64,000 nt of DNA from Plantago major (GCA_026545765.1 JAIFAC010000130.1:62001-126000), one strand, 5' to 3'; positions 11,868 through 24,000 are shown, numbered from the stretch's first letter. Translations and numbers: made by a program. Notes: generated by a model from the letters alone, not told the origin.

Positions 11868-12784
11868 CTCTTATATAGAGTTTTGAATGAATGTTTTTCA
11901 GATGAATTTTGCACAATTAATCGAGATTAGTCTATCTTTTCAGAAGACTAAGCACAAGAAGTTGAGTTTGCAGAGGGGGTTTTGCAGAAATCTTGAGAGA
12001 TTTTGCTGTTTTGATGCAAGTTTGAAATTTCGAAATTGGTAAAAGTGTTTGTCTTTTGCCTAAATCCTATATATATAGCAGACAAAATGTACATAGATAC
12101 AACATACATACAACTGAATATGAATGCGTGTCTTTGCATCTGATAGGCGGTACGTCCTTTGTACTTCATTAAATGCGTAGTGGGCCATGTCTGCATTTCT
12201 CAACAGACATTACTTGCTTTGTTTTAATCTCAACCGTTGAGATCAAACGTTTATTCATCAAGGGCTTATATTGAATATCTTGTAATGATATCAATCAACA
12301 AATGGTAATGTGCCGATTTGATGGATTTTTAATATGCTACATTCATTGTGTCACTTAGTAAAGTGTAGGAACACTTAATCGTTTGAGCTTATCATTCTGA
12401 GTCTCATGTCCTTATCTATATATTGTTTATCATGAAAGTGGTAAAAATACAAGACATTGTTTGACTTTCTTGACTTTAACTTATACCTTTGGCTTTGTGT
12501 GTCCATTTCTCTTTATGACTAAATAGCTTTCAATTCAAGCTTCAGCTTGTTTGAATGTATTCAACCCACCTCAAGAAGTAAGTTCTAGTTTTATTTACTT
12601 ATTAAGTTTGTACTAACCTTTGACTTTCTCGATACCTGCTCCAAATGTTTTTTCGAGTGTTGCTACTCGTAAACCTTTACATCACTTCTTATCAACTCGC
12701 TTTTGAGAACCTGCTCGAGGCCTACTTCTTTTCTACCTCACTTACTCGCATTTTAGAGATTCAGATAATTTTTCACCTTAGGCA
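11868..12784 (-). promoter_or_regulatory. A1 ORF3 leader with hairpin remnants, GGCCCA box and TATA box
   Basis: No coding frame is supported. Reading toward ORF3 there are decayed hairpin repeats (12640-12690), GGCCCA (minus strand, 12181-12186) next to CATTTAATG, and TATATATATA (12068-12077) about 200 bases before the ORF3 ATG. All three recur in the other copies at matching spacing, which supports an internal promoter. Confidence 0.6.
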
Positions 12785-13475
12785 ACTCCATTAATCCAAG
12801 ATTGTGTCTCAAAGTCAAGAACTTTCTTGTAAGGGCTTGGTGAAGATATCTGCAAGTTGGTCTTCTGTACCAATCTTGAGTATCTCTATATTGCGTTTCT
12901 CAACATGGTCTATGATGAAGTGGTGTCTAACATCAATGTGCTTTGTTCTGGCATGGAACTTGGGGTTCTGTGTGATTGCAATAGCACTTGTGTTGTCACA
13001 GAAAATGGGAGTTTTCTTCATCGAGTCCATAGTCTCCGAGTTGTTGTTGAATCCACGTAATTTGTGTCGCATAACAACAAAGCAAGCAATATATTCACCG
13101 TGGTAGAAGTTGCAATTGAGTTTTGTTTCGCTAAACCATGAGATAAGTCTAGTACCCGTAAACCGACAAGTTCCCCGAGGTACTTTTCCTATCAAGCATT
13201 GATCCAAAGATAATCAAAGATCGAGTAACCCAAACTCAATCCACTTTCTTTAGGATACCACAACCCTACATCTACTGTACCTTTCACATACTTTAATACT
13301 TTCATAGCAGTGTTGTAGTGTGATTGCATTGGATTTGTTTGAAATCTAGCACACACTCCAACTGCATATTGAATATCGTGTCCGCTTAAAGAAGGTAAAG
13401 TAGTGAACCTATCAATTTCCTATACTTGTGTTCATCAACACTCTTCGATTCAAGATAGGTCATCTTCGTTCCTAT
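12785..13475 (-). pseudogene. A1 RNase H (copia type), broken
   Basis: Removes RNA from the RNA:DNA hybrid during reverse transcription. The C-terminal half is well preserved (12815-13060), with CDNTSAIAITQNPKFHARTK, HIDVRHHF, DHVEKRNIEILKIGTEDQL and ADIFTKPL, all typical of copia RNase H. The N-terminal half (to about 13475) is frameshifted; the motif around 13080-13120 that should read TEAEYIAAG is scrambled at CAG/CTG positions compared with B2 (53930-53970), where it is intact. Confidence 0.8.
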
Positions 13476-13589
13476 GCTCATAGTATCTTTAGCATTCTTT
13501 CGTAAGGCTTATGATTGAACTTTGTGAGCATGTCTTTTCGATACTTTGTCCGACTAATGAATATTCCATCATCGAGTTGCTTGACTTGC

Positions 13590-14300
13590 AATCCTAGGAA
13601 ATAGTTCAATTCTCCCATCATGCTCATCTCAAATTTACTTTTCATGAGATTTGCAAAGTCATCACAAAGTTGTTGTCCTTAGATCCAAATATAATGTCAT
13701 CAACATATACTTGAACTAAGAGTAGTTTCCCATCATGATTTAAAGTAAATAAAGTTTTATCAACTTCACCTTTATTGAAACCACTTTCCAGAAGATATTT
13801 GGCCAAAGTGTCATACCATGCTCTTGAGCCCTGCTTCACCATATAGAGCTTTATGTAGCTTATAGACCATTCTACTTTTGAGGAAACTTCAAAGCCAGTG
13901 GTTGTTCAACATAGACTTCCTCAAAGAAGTTCACCATTCAAGAATGCAATCGCTGACATCCATCGATAAAATTTAAAGTCTCTATGAGTCAGAAAGGCGA
14001 AAGAGTCCTATTGCATCCAACTGCAACCGGTGCATATGACTCATCAAAATCTAAACCTTCACCTGTGAATCCTCGCAACCAACCTTGCTTTGTTTCCGTT
14101 ATTTCACCAGATTCATTCATCTTGTTTCGAAACCCACTTAGTTCCAATCACGTATATTCCTTCTACAAATGGAACTAGTTTTAATTTTGTTTCTTTCAAA
14201 CCGATCCAACTCTTCTTGCATTGTCGAGATCCGCCTTGGTCTCTTAATGCTTCTTCTATACTTTTCGTTCAATGTTTGAGATAAAACATCCAAAGAGAGA
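13590..14300 (-). pseudogene. A1 reverse transcriptase (copia type), broken
   Basis: RNA-dependent DNA polymerase. The best preserved part, 13642-13842, contains RAWYDTLAKYLLESGFNKGE and the catalytic YVDD box (VQVYVDDIIFGSKD, about 13680-13720). The upstream half corresponds to the A2 region 60125-60590 but is out of frame in several places. Confidence 0.8.
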
Positions 14301-14759
14301 ATTAGCATTTTCATTATCGCCTCCTAGTCCTAACACCTTGATTGATTGGTCCAATCACATCTTTTGTGATGATCCTTAATCCATCTCATCACGGGTTTAG
14401 GGCTAGTAGGTCAACATCTATGTGATTTGAATGTGAATCACTATGATTACGACTTGATACTTCTTCAAGATTCGTGACATTTTGCACCTCGTTTAGGGCG
14501 GTGAATGTCCGACACTTGCTCAAGGTGAGAGCTCGACATGCCCGCCGAGAGGTCATTTCCAGTTAGCTCTCCGATGAACATCTTCGCCCATTTCGAATTC
14601 TCATAGGAAATTCTTCATCATGTCCGAGAATCATCTGTTGTTACTAGCATTTCATGCTTTTCTTCGTCAGAGTCATCCTCTCTTTCCACAATGATATTTT
14701 TCCTTTCTGAGGGTTCTTCTTCAAAATCCTTTATCATTAGTTCCTTGAACCTTTCTGAG

Positions 14760-15605
14760 AGTTCATCATCAAGGGCTTGCTTCCTTCATAGAATACAACA
14801 TGAACTCGATTCTCAATATTCTTTGTTCTTTTGTAAACTCAGATGCTTTGCTATTCATAGAATAACCAAGAAACACACCTTCATCCGCTTTGGTTGAAAT
14901 GTTCTAGATACTATTTTCCATTGTTAAGGACAAACATCTACAACCAAACACTTTCAGATGTTTGATATTAGGGATCTACCAACCAAGAGTTCATATGGGG
15001 TCTCATGGTGTTTGTTTATCAAACATCCTGCTCGAGTGTAGTATGTCAGGTTTACGCCTTCAACCCAATAAACTTCACTTATTTCAAAGGTTTAGCATTG
15101 TCCTTGCCGCTTTTTTAAGGGTTCTATTTTTCCTTCGCAACACCATTTTGTTGTGGTGTTCTTACAGAGGAAAGTTGGTGTCAGATACCTTTGTCGGTAT
15201 TAAAACTCCTTTATGTACCGTCGACAAACTCAGCACCATGGTCTGCTCGATTGTATACTTTGTCATTTTTCATGACTTCAAGCTTATTCAGAAGTTTGGT
15301 ATCTCCACCCTAGCATCGGATTTGTGCTTTAGAAAGACAACCCAAGTGAATCTTGAGAAGTCCTCTACAACAACCGATTATACTTCTTTCCCCGCATAAC
15401 TAGTTACGTATGATTCAAAAAGATCCATGTGTAATAGTTGCAAGTGGTCTAACACTAGAGTGTCCGGTTTGGACTTGAAAGAGATTTTAGATTGTTTCCC
15501 CATCCGACAAAAGTGTAACATATACCATCCTTTCTCAAAGATGTTTTAAAGACCAACCACTAACTCTTTCGCAAGTTTGTTCGTAGTTTTGAAGTTCAAG
15601 TGACT
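14760..15605 (-). pseudogene. A1 integrase and GAG-pre-integrase remnant
   Basis: Aligns inverted with A2 58790-59610. Traces of the integrase core are visible (the QQNGV and ERK segment near 15110-15170; CYT and CLINKHH near 15010-15040). The HMDLL start of the core is near 15430 and GAG-pre-integrase traces run to about 15605. The frame is broken throughout, so no active enzyme is encoded as given. Confidence 0.7.
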
Positions 15606-16195
15606 CATATTTCAGATGACCATAACATTTCAACAAGATCCCGCTGACTCATTTGACTCATTCTTCTTTGAATTCAAGAATCCCTGCTCAAACCGGATTC
15701 CTTGCACATCAGGTGTCTTTCAACACAACACTTCGCTTTCAAAATACGCCTTTGATAATCCTCCTTACTGTTTCGCAGATTCTGCTAAATCTCAATCTCA
15801 TACATTAATGTCATTTCCACCCTGCAACCCGACTATCAACTCGTCTCAGCTTCTTTTCATTCTCCACAATCAAGAGATTTTCTTCCAGAATCTGCCCTTT
15901 CGTAATCAAGTTTCACAGCTGATCCTGGAACACCTGACTTTTCAACTTTTCAAGCTTTTTCTTGATCTTCGATCCATAATTTTCAATCTCAAGTTTCAGA
16001 TCTTGTTTTGTTTTGGAACTCAATTTATCTCCGCTTTTCAAGAATTTGAGACCATTCAGATGTGCCTCGTTCAACTGATGTTGCCTTCATCATTCATTTA
16101 CATAGATCATCTCGCTACCAATGATGGAGCATCATGTTGTTCTTCCATTTCTCGTAGTTTTCGCTTTAACGGGCCACTGAGACATACCGCACACT
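15606..16195 (-). pseudogene. gag: A1 gag remnant with a non-homologous coiled-coil-coding segment
   Basis: The first part (about 16060-16195) matches the gag start of A2 and A3 (the segment reading LREMEEQ in the shifted frame). From 16060 down to about 15606 the sequence no longer matches the other A copies. On the minus strand it reads as short Lys/Glu/Leu-rich stretches (for example ELEIENYGSKIKKKLEKLK) that look like coiled coil. The zinc knuckle, protease and most of gag are missing, so A1 has an internal deletion or replacement of ~2 kb. Confidence 0.55.
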
Positions 16196-16272
16196 TAACA
16201 CAAATTATATAGTCCTCAGAAGAGACAAGTTCCTTCACCTATCTCAAATCTAGGTTTAGTGTATGTCAACCT

Positions 16273-16285
16273 CCTACTGATACCA
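16273..16285 (-). other. A1 primer binding site (initiator tRNA-Met type)
   Basis: On the minus strand TGGTATCAGTAGG lies two bases after the LTR end; the family sequence is TGGTATCAGAGC. Confidence 0.85.
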
Positions 16286-16287
16286 CT

Positions 16288-17640
16288 TGTTCGCCAGATA
16301 ACGGCAAAGTAAAAGACTCGAGGGGGGGTGAATAGTCTTTAAAACTTTTGTCGATAACAGCTTCGTAAACTGGGATTTCGATACTTAAATTCAGAGCGAA
16401 GTCTCTAAGATAGGTAAGTGTAGAAACAATAAGTATGTGCTTACTTAAATGTAAATACAAAGGTAAATGACATGTTAGTATAGTGGTATCCGGAGGTGGC
16501 GAATCCTCCAACTCATCCACTTCGTCTTTTCGAGACCTAGAATTCACTAGAATGTATAATTGAGTTCACCTTACAAAAATCCTATTCTAAGATTCCTAAA
16601 CAAATGGTTCCTAAACCAAATGTTCCCTCGAGTTATTCCCTCACTCCTAGAGCTAAGTACTTCTCTACTCGATAACCTTGAGTTATTCCCCATTTCCCAA
16701 ATCAAGCACTTCCTCTACTCCACACCTCGATGGTGTCAAGGTTTTGTTAAAGGCTTCAGATGACTTTTCGCTTATGTTTTCAGAGAGCCAAAGAATCGAG
16801 ACTACTTAATACACTTGTTCAAAGGAATGGCACCGCTTTATCGACCCAAGTAATTGATGTCCATTTTGGAGAATGAGCTTTAAAGGGTATCCGATAGTTC
16901 AACTCTTTCACTTAATAACAATCTCTTGTTAAGGTTCGTGACAACTTAGAACTACTAGTGATTCTTCAAGCAATGTAAAGCTTTAAAGGGTAGTAGAGTG
17001 CTTGAGAGAATACTTTGCTTGATGGTAAGTTTGCAAGATAGAGCGCTCTAATGTATGTTCTTCAAGCATCTAAGTGTGATATATATAGATAAATTTGAGA
17101 GGCGCTTGAATTATATCCACAGTTTCCATCAAATTATATCCGTCAGTATCTTGAACTATGTACTCGTAAGTCAATATCTCATTTTCAGAGAGGATTGCTT
17201 TTGCAGCATTTCGCAATGCATTTAATGCATAGTAATCGTTTCATTGTCCTTAGTCTCAACGGATACATGAGCCTTCATGGCTGCATGCTCCATACTTTGA
17301 TGTCATATGTCCGTAATCATATTTCAAAGTAAGTTAATATACTTAAAGAAGGATTAAGGACATAGTCTTTCCGAAGTTAGACTAAACCTTGTGTCTTCAT
17401 AAACCTTGTGCAATTTTCGCCTTCTAATCTTTAGAAAGCTCCATTGCTAGATTGATCTTCATGGTCTTCTTGAAATAAAAATTACACTCGTAGACCTATA
17501 ATCCTAATACAAGATTTACTAGACTAATCATATTCAAGATTTCTTTTACAATGTTCAAGTGAACCAAGAGTACTTAATCACCTTTCGCTAAGATAAGAAC
17601 ATGTGATGAGTGATCAAAATACTAACAGATATTCCTAACA
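16288..17640 (-). repeat. A1 5' LTR
   Basis: Same family-A LTR as 5072-6434, 1353 bases, directly adjoining the reverse-oriented PBS. Differences from the sister LTR are dominated by small changes at CAG/CTG sites. Confidence 0.9.
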
Positions 17641-17645
17641 TACAA

Positions 17646-17934
17646 TCGACCGTGACAAAGATAAACGTATCCCCAGAGCTTAATTAGCATTGCCCGATCG
17701 TAATTCACTATGTTCCTTCTACTCATTCTTACAAACAACTACATTGTTAATTGCTTTTCTAGTTATTAGAAGTACTCAACTCAAACAAATCAACATTGTT
17801 TCACAAGTAACTGCTCGCTTTCATTCGCTATGATAGCTTAATTGATTGCTTAGCTTAACGACCTCGTGGTTAGCTTTGTTTATTCTACAACAACCGCTGC
17901 CATACTGCTTCCAAGTATCAATTTGAGCACATCA
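17646..17934 (+). repeat. E1 3' LTR, second segment
   Basis: Aligns with 390-679 of the 5' LTR and ends ATCA. Removing A1 and one copy of the 5-bp duplication gives a continuous LTR of about 1220 bases. Confidence 0.85.
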
Positions 17935-19685
17935 AGAAACACTCTAGAGATTCAATCTCTTCAATAGAAGTATTTCCTTTAGACGATCTCTTGTCCTAGA
18001 CGATCTGTATCAATCGACAATTACTATTTACTTTGTAATGCGATGTGTTGTTACCTTCGATTACGTAACACATGTTGTATCGGTGTGAACTTGTTAGTGT
18101 CTTAATCATTAATTAGGCTATATCCGTATGATCGCATAGCTTGATGTGCTCTTTGGTGATCACGCACTGTGAGCTCTTATTTGGTGGAACTAGCAATAGC
18201 AAGGTGATGAACTGACTAGTGTATCCTTAATTAGTCCTTCTCAGACGACACTTCATGAAAGGATTTATTTTGATTGTTTGTAGAATTGCATGATCTAGGT
18301 ATTACCTTGTCTTGTGATTGTTATTTTTATTTTAGGTTGAAGTATCACATTCTATCCAACTATCTATTTACAACCAACACAAGTGAGTCTATTCTATTTG
18401 AACTAGCTTAATCAATTCCTCGAGAGAACGATCTGGTTAAAAGCATTGTCTATAACAACCGCTTTTTCTACTGTTAATATAATTAGTAATTTCTAAGTGC
18501 ATCATACAACCAAAACACGAAACACATAAAAGCGCACAAGAAACACTATAAAACACAATTAAAGACTAACAAAGGTGGTTAATAGATAGAATGAGACTCT
18601 AAATTATCGCCTCATCAAACTCCCCAAATCAACCTTTGCTCATTCTCGAGCAAACAAACTACCTAGACTCACTAGAGTCTAACCACAAAAACACACAAAA
18701 GAGTTGAACTACCAAGCTACCGAATCCACCATTTCAAGCAGTAAACCAAAGGAATGCAAAGATTTTGAACTTCCACTGACATGGTAGAAAAGAAAGTAAA
18801 AACTACACAAGTTCGTTTTCAAGGTAAATAAGACTTATGTAGCTCAGTGATCCTCATGTGATAAACATGTGACTCTCTCTCTCTAGAAGTGTCCAATAAG
18901 GGTAAGCGCCAAAACTAATCTAGTTGGTGACTTTCACAAGATGCCACAAATCTCTTATGCTAATATACTCAATTCGTCAAGTCGAAAGGGACTTCAACGC
19001 GCTACTCTAGATAAATAAATGAGACTAAAGACTGACTGCTGCTCCTTTTTTGCTTAATTTATATATATATATATATTTATTTTGTACACTATTTTTTTAA
19101 GATCATTATAAATGTCCTGTGTGCTTATTGTTTGGCCACATTGGGCTCTTTTTGTCTCAATTTTTTGTAGGTGTCTGTTTTACCGATAGTTTGCAATTTT
19201 GTGCATGTTAGTTTTGTATACGTACCATAAACCTCACGGACATGTAGCTTTTCAGCCACGCCAGTATGTGGTAGTATTGGAAACACGCCTAACACGACTA
19301 ATGGTGATCAATTAAGACCATAGATCCACCCCGAGACTTATATGATATATTATTTTAGAAACAGCAGAGAGACTCGCAAATCAAATACAAAATGGCTCCA
19401 AAGAAAGGCAAAAGCAACATGAAGAAAGAACTCTCCTCTTTGGGAGAAGGAAGAACAAGGAATGGAAAACATGCCGTCATCCTCAACTACTAAGAGTACA
19501 CATAATATAAAGTGGCAATAACTTTAATAAAAGAATTGCTCAACCTAGTAATCACATGCATAATTTCCTAGACAAGATTTTTTCATCAATAATAGGCTTC
19601 TCAAAGCTTTGGATCATAGAGCTAACTGCATTTTATTTACATAAGAAACGAACTTGCATAATTTCTAACTACTCCCTACTACTTG
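17935..19685 (-). mobile_element. E3: rearranged Athila-type remnant, mostly inverted
   Basis: Bases 18618-19685 are a diverged, inverted version of E1 3272-4140: CTCCCCAAATCAACCTTTGC (inverted PPT region), the repeat with ACCTCACGGACATG near 19230, and the segment near 19590. An inverted LTR head runs from 18617 down to ~18508 and ends TCATCA. It abuts a forward-oriented LTR tail (~17935-18507, ending GTGCATCA), so two LTR pieces meet in opposite orientation. No gene is preserved. A3 is inserted at its right end. Confidence 0.65.
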
Positions 19686-21051
19686 TGTTAGAATATTCGT
19701 TAGTATTTTGATCACTCATCACATGTTCTTATCTTAGCCGTAAAGGTGATTAAGTGCTCTCGTTCACTTGAACATTGTAAAAGAGGAAATCATCGAGTAT
19801 GATTACTCTAGTAAATCTTGTATTAGGATTATAGGTCTCGAGTGTAATTTTATTTCAAGAAGACAATGAAGATCAATCCTAGCAATGGAGCTTTTCAAGA
19901 TTAGAAGACCAAGATTGCAAGGTTTATGAAAATACAAAGGTTTAGTCTAACTCGTAAAGACTATGTCCTTAATCCTTTCTTAAGTATATTAACTTATTTT
20001 GGGATATGATTCGACATATGACATCATGAGTATGGAGCATGCAAGCCATCGAAAGGCTCACGATCCGCTGAGACTAAAGGACAATGAACAAGATTTATGC
20101 ATTAAATGAATCAAGAATGTTGCAAAAAGCAATTCTCTCCAAAAATGAGATAGTGACTTCGAGTACATAGTTCAAGATATAAACGATATAATTTGATAGA
20201 GAGCACAATGGATACAATTCAAACGCCTCAAATTTATCTATATATATATATCACACTTAGATGCTTGAAGAACATACCTTAGAACACTCTATCTTGCAAA
20301 CTTACCATCAAGCAAAAGTATTCTCTCAAGCACTCTACTACCCTTTCTCAAAGCTTTTGTTCAAGAATCATCGGTAGTTCTAAGTTGTCCGAACCTTAGA
20401 GATTGTTATTCGTGGAAAGAGTTGAACTATCGATACCATTTCAAGATCATTCTCCGTAACGGACACCAATTACTGGTCAAGAAGAGCAGATCGTCATCCA
20501 CCAACAAGTGTATTAAGTAGTCTTGTTCTATTAGCCTCTCAAAACATAATCAAAAGTTATACGAGAAGCCTCTCCGACAAACCTTATAACCAACACCATC
20601 AAGGCGGAGTAGGAAGTACTTGATTTGGGAAATCGTGAATAACTCCAAGGTTATCCTAGTAGAGGAAGTACTTAGCTCTAGGAGTCTGGAATAACCTGTG
20701 GGGAACATTTGGTTGGGAACCATTTGTTTAGGAATCTTAGAATAAGGATTATTGTAAGGTGAACTCAATTATCTGTTCTAGTGAATTCTAGGTCTCGTAA
20801 AGACCGGTGGATTAGTTGGAGGATTACGCCACCTCCGTATACCACTATACTTTCGTGTTATTTACCTTCAGATTTACATTTCAAAGAAAGCACACCCACA
20901 CTTATTGTTTCGCACTCACCTATCTTAAAGTCTTCCACGCCTGATCTAAGTATCGTAAACCCGGGGTTTCGAGAACTGTTTATCGACAAAAGTTTTAAAA
21001 GACTATTCACCCCCTCGAGTCTTTTTACTTTGCCGTTATCTCGACTTAACA
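19686..21051 (+). repeat. A3 5' LTR
   Basis: 1366 bases, TGTTAG...TTAACA. TATATATATATA at about 20235-20250 is the probable promoter. The LTR-end hairpin has arms AAAAGACT (20997-21004) and AGTCTTTT (21018-21025). Confidence 0.9.
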
Positions 21052-21053
21052 AG

Positions 21054-21065
21054 TGGTATCAGAGC
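21054..21065 (+). other. A3 primer binding site
   Basis: TGGTATCAGAGC, perfect match to the usual initiator tRNA-Met PBS, two bases after the LTR. Confidence 0.95.
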
Positions 21066-21155
21066 AGAGGTTCACAAGCCTTCAGACAACCTAGATTCCC
21101 AGACAGTGAAGGAACTTTGTCTCTTCGAGGACTATATAATTTGTGTTAAGTGCGT

Positions 21156-23520
21156 ATGTCTCTCGAGTGACGCATCTGCTCAAGCCGTAAAACTACGAGA
21201 AATGGAAGAACAATATGATGCTCCATCCGAGGCCATTAGTGATTTAGATGATCTATGTCATCAATGAAGGGCCTATCAAAATCGCATAACTCAAACAGCA
21301 TCGAGGTGTCTGATGGAAGAAAAGCCTCTACAAGGAAGATGGAAGCGAGGATACGTCGCTAGTGATAGTGGTCATGTTGCTTGTGGAAGCATTATGTATG
21401 AAGACAAGCTAAGAGAGCTCCGACATCAAGATGCCAAGAGACATGATTCGATGGTCAAGCTCGTAATATAATCATCGATTGACACTGAGCACATACAAGG
21501 TAAACTGGGTGCTAAACGGCTAAAGTCGCTTCGCAACCATTGAAGAAATCATTTAATCGAGAAACCAAAGAAAACAAGGTCAAGTTCTTAAATTGAAGTT
21601 CCAAAACTTCAAACAAGGTCCCATTGAAACTCGAAGAACTTGATTTTATTTACTAGTCTTATGAGTGATATGGCTGCACTTGGTGAAAGCAATAGATACC
21701 CCAAATGTAAAAGATTAAGACTATTGTCAAGTCTCAATCACAACCGGAGCACACTAAGTTCTTTTATTTCAACCAAGGATGCCAAATATTACTCCAAAGA
21801 GAGCTCTTTTCTCATCTTGCTATCAGAGACTATGAGACAACTCAGAGAACAAATTTAAAAGTTGCAAAGTGTTGCTCTAGTTTCTCAAGGTTCTTCGAAA
21901 AGAAGGATACCAAAGATGCATCTCAAGAAAATGCTCTTGTAGTAAGACACATGAAGAAATTTGAGTCAAGAGATTGAGAGAAGAAAAGCTAAAGAAAATC
22001 AAAAAGCATTCGCCCAAACTATCATCAAGACAAGAACATACAAGTGAACAACTCTCCTAACCCCATTTAGAAAGGTGTTAGTAATCAAGTCAAGAAATAG
22101 GAAATGATATCCGCTTCATTGTCAAAAGCCCGGTCACTTCAAGAGAGATTGTCCTGCTTTAAACAAGCTCAAGACAGGTGACAAGAAGGACAGAAGAAAT
22201 TTCAAGAGAAATCAAAGGGCCTTACTGACTGAAGAAAGGAAGAAGACTCAAATTCAACTTGATGCTCTAGACTTTGAGACAGATTCTGAAAATGGAGATT
22301 CAGATGACTCAAACCTACCATCACCAGAATTGTGTGGAATCACCAACGATGTAATTGACTTTGGCCTTAAGAAGAAAGAAATGTGTGGAGTTCGAGATTG
22401 TCGTCCGTACATCTCCAACATTGAAATGTGTCTTATGGGATGAGGTAACTAACAATTCGCAATTCAGATTATGAGAGTGATGATGGAATTGAGGATCCTG
22501 AGTCGTCAAGAGTGAATCGATCATGAGAAAGAATTTCGAAGCACAATCCAAAACTAGAATTTAGAGGAAAGCAAAGAAACTCTTGAAAAGAGCTCGAGCC
22601 AACCAGAGTATCCGAGAACAAGAACGCCGAAATAGCCTTTCCGAAATCTCGATATCCGAGAATGAAAATTCTCACAAACTAGCCTCGATGAACTTACTAA
22701 GAAAATGATGAAGTCGCTCGAGAATGAAGAACTCAAAGAAAGAGCTATCCTTCCAATCTTATGCAAAGGCTAGTGACAAATTGAGGTTCAATCCCATCCG
22801 AGATCCCTCCGAGAAAGGTGGACTGGACTTGATGAATAATCAAGTAATTCATCTCCTCAAGAAGAGTGATGAAAGGTTCAACTTTGTAAAAATCAATGAA
22901 TGGTTCTTCAACCACCTATAGCATTGGTCGAAGCTAGGTAGTTGACAAAGGAAAAGGAGTAGCAACTCACCTTTGAAAGAACAACAAGTTCACAAGAAAC
23001 TTATGGATAAGGTTTCAAAAGAAACATAACCCTATATGTAACCATCCACATTGCTACATTACTTGGAAAGGAAGAATTGTCGAATAGGCAAATTTCATCG
23101 TACCATTTTATGAAAATAAAGATGGTGCAGAAACTAGTAAGGCTTCAAGAGCGATTCGTAAAGCCAAAGGTGTTCGAAATGGTATCGCTATCGTGCTATT
23201 GAAAAGTTCTTCCGCAACAATATATGGAAGGACAAGAACAATGATAAGGCGATATCAGACGAGTAACATATACGTATGGAAGAAATCTCACCAAAAATGA
23301 ATGCGAGCTAGAAGGAACTCGCCGAAGGCTAAGTTTGTCAAAAGCAATCCCGTAAACCTGTGGTCCGTAAAGAACCAAAAGGAACACCTAGAAACACCAC
23401 AAGAAGGAAAATTGAGATCAAAATTAATGATTTTATCAGATCTCCTTATGATCAAGTTAGACAAAAACAAACTCCCAAGAAATTAACTAAAATGTGGATT
23501 CCACCGAAGAATGTTTAGTC
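21156..23520 (+). pseudogene. gag: A3 gag, broken
   Basis: Starts ATGTCTCTCGAG at 21156, the same start as A2 (55937) and comparable to B1 (25569). Decayed pieces of the Gag core follow (21590-21860), then a zinc-knuckle region near 22110-22150 whose first cysteine codon is lost. A coiled-coil-coding stretch is at 22560-22790 and a CNHPHCY motif near 23040-23060, with basic stretches near 23300-23410. Every block is frameshifted relative to the next. Confidence 0.75.
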
Positions 23521-24000
23521 TAAATGGTTCTATCTTTGAAGCAAGAACCTAACTTTTGTTCTTGTTGCGTAACACCTCTTCGACTAAGGCTCAATGGCTA
23601 TTTGATAGTGGATGCGAAAGCACATGACAGAGACAAAGCAACTGGTCAACTACAAAGCTTGCAACAATGGACCGTATATCGATTTGAAGGAGAATTAAAT
23701 CTATGGATTGGCAACTTCAAATTAGGATCATTAACTATCACCGACGACATTACATGTTACGGGTTTGAAATATAATCTATTTAGCATGAGCCGCTTTGCA
23801 TACAAGGGATTTATCAGGAAATTCAAAGCAAAGTATTGCAAACTTATCGACAATGAGTCAAAGCATACCTTGGTTGCTCGGGAAAGGCGCCTTTATGTTG
23901 CCGATCGACATCCGCCACAATCAAGAATGTCTCATGGTGAGTCAATCAGTCATGTAAGAGCACCGTTATGGCACAAAAGAATGAGTCACTTGAACTTCAA
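23521..24000 (+). pseudogene. A3 protease and GAG-pre-integrase, truncated
   Basis: WLFDSGC, the retropepsin active site of copia elements, is readable at about 23592-23612. The frame is then lost before the expected KHMTGD. GAG-pre-integrase motif WHKRMSHLNFK is at 23968-24000, where the element is cut off by the B1 LTR. Confidence 0.75.

Larger units (their letters stand above)
5072..17640 (-). mobile_element. A1: complete-length Ty1/copia element (Sirevirus-like), family A, reverse
   Basis: Two LTRs of ~1.36 kb (5072-6434 and 16288-17640) share TGTT...AACA ends and flank a 9.85-kb interior on the minus strand. Reading down from 16287 come a PBS, gag remnant, integrase, RT, RNase H, leader, ORF3 and polypurine tract. 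The element sits inside the E1 3' LTR with near-perfect 5-bp target duplications (TACAC at 5067, TACAA at 17641), so it is a true insertion younger than E1. An additional ORF downstream of RNase H is the organisation known for Sireviruses. Confidence 0.9.
1..17934 (+). mobile_element. E1: Athila-type Ty3/gypsy element, pol-less, split by a nested copia element
   Basis: The end of a 5' LTR, a tRNA-Asp-type PBS, gag and protease remnants, a non-coding tail, a PPT and a 3' LTR lie in order. Bases 1-679 match 4684-5071 joined to 17646-17934, which identifies the two LTRs. The first ~540 bases of the 5' LTR lie outside the window. Between protease (ending near 2430) and the 3' tail I find no RT, RNase H or integrase motif, so the element is a deletion derivative or depended on other elements. 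The body is interrupted in the 3' LTR by element A1 (5072-17640). The Athila assignment comes from the PBS, the gag and protease motifs and the TTTGGGG-type motifs before the 3' LTR. Confidence 0.85.
19686..24000 (+). mobile_element. A3: family-A copia element, 5' part only
   Basis: A complete forward 5' LTR, PBS, gag, protease and GAG-pre-integrase match A2 in order. At about 24000, inside the GAG-pre-integrase coding region, the sequence changes abruptly to a 5'-truncated family-B LTR. The integrase, RT, RNase H, ORF3 and 3' LTR are absent. Confidence 0.85.

Noticed and set aside
15616..16212. 198-codon plus-strand open frame
   Set aside because: It lies opposite the A1 gag region and contains no domain; the element reads on the minus strand.
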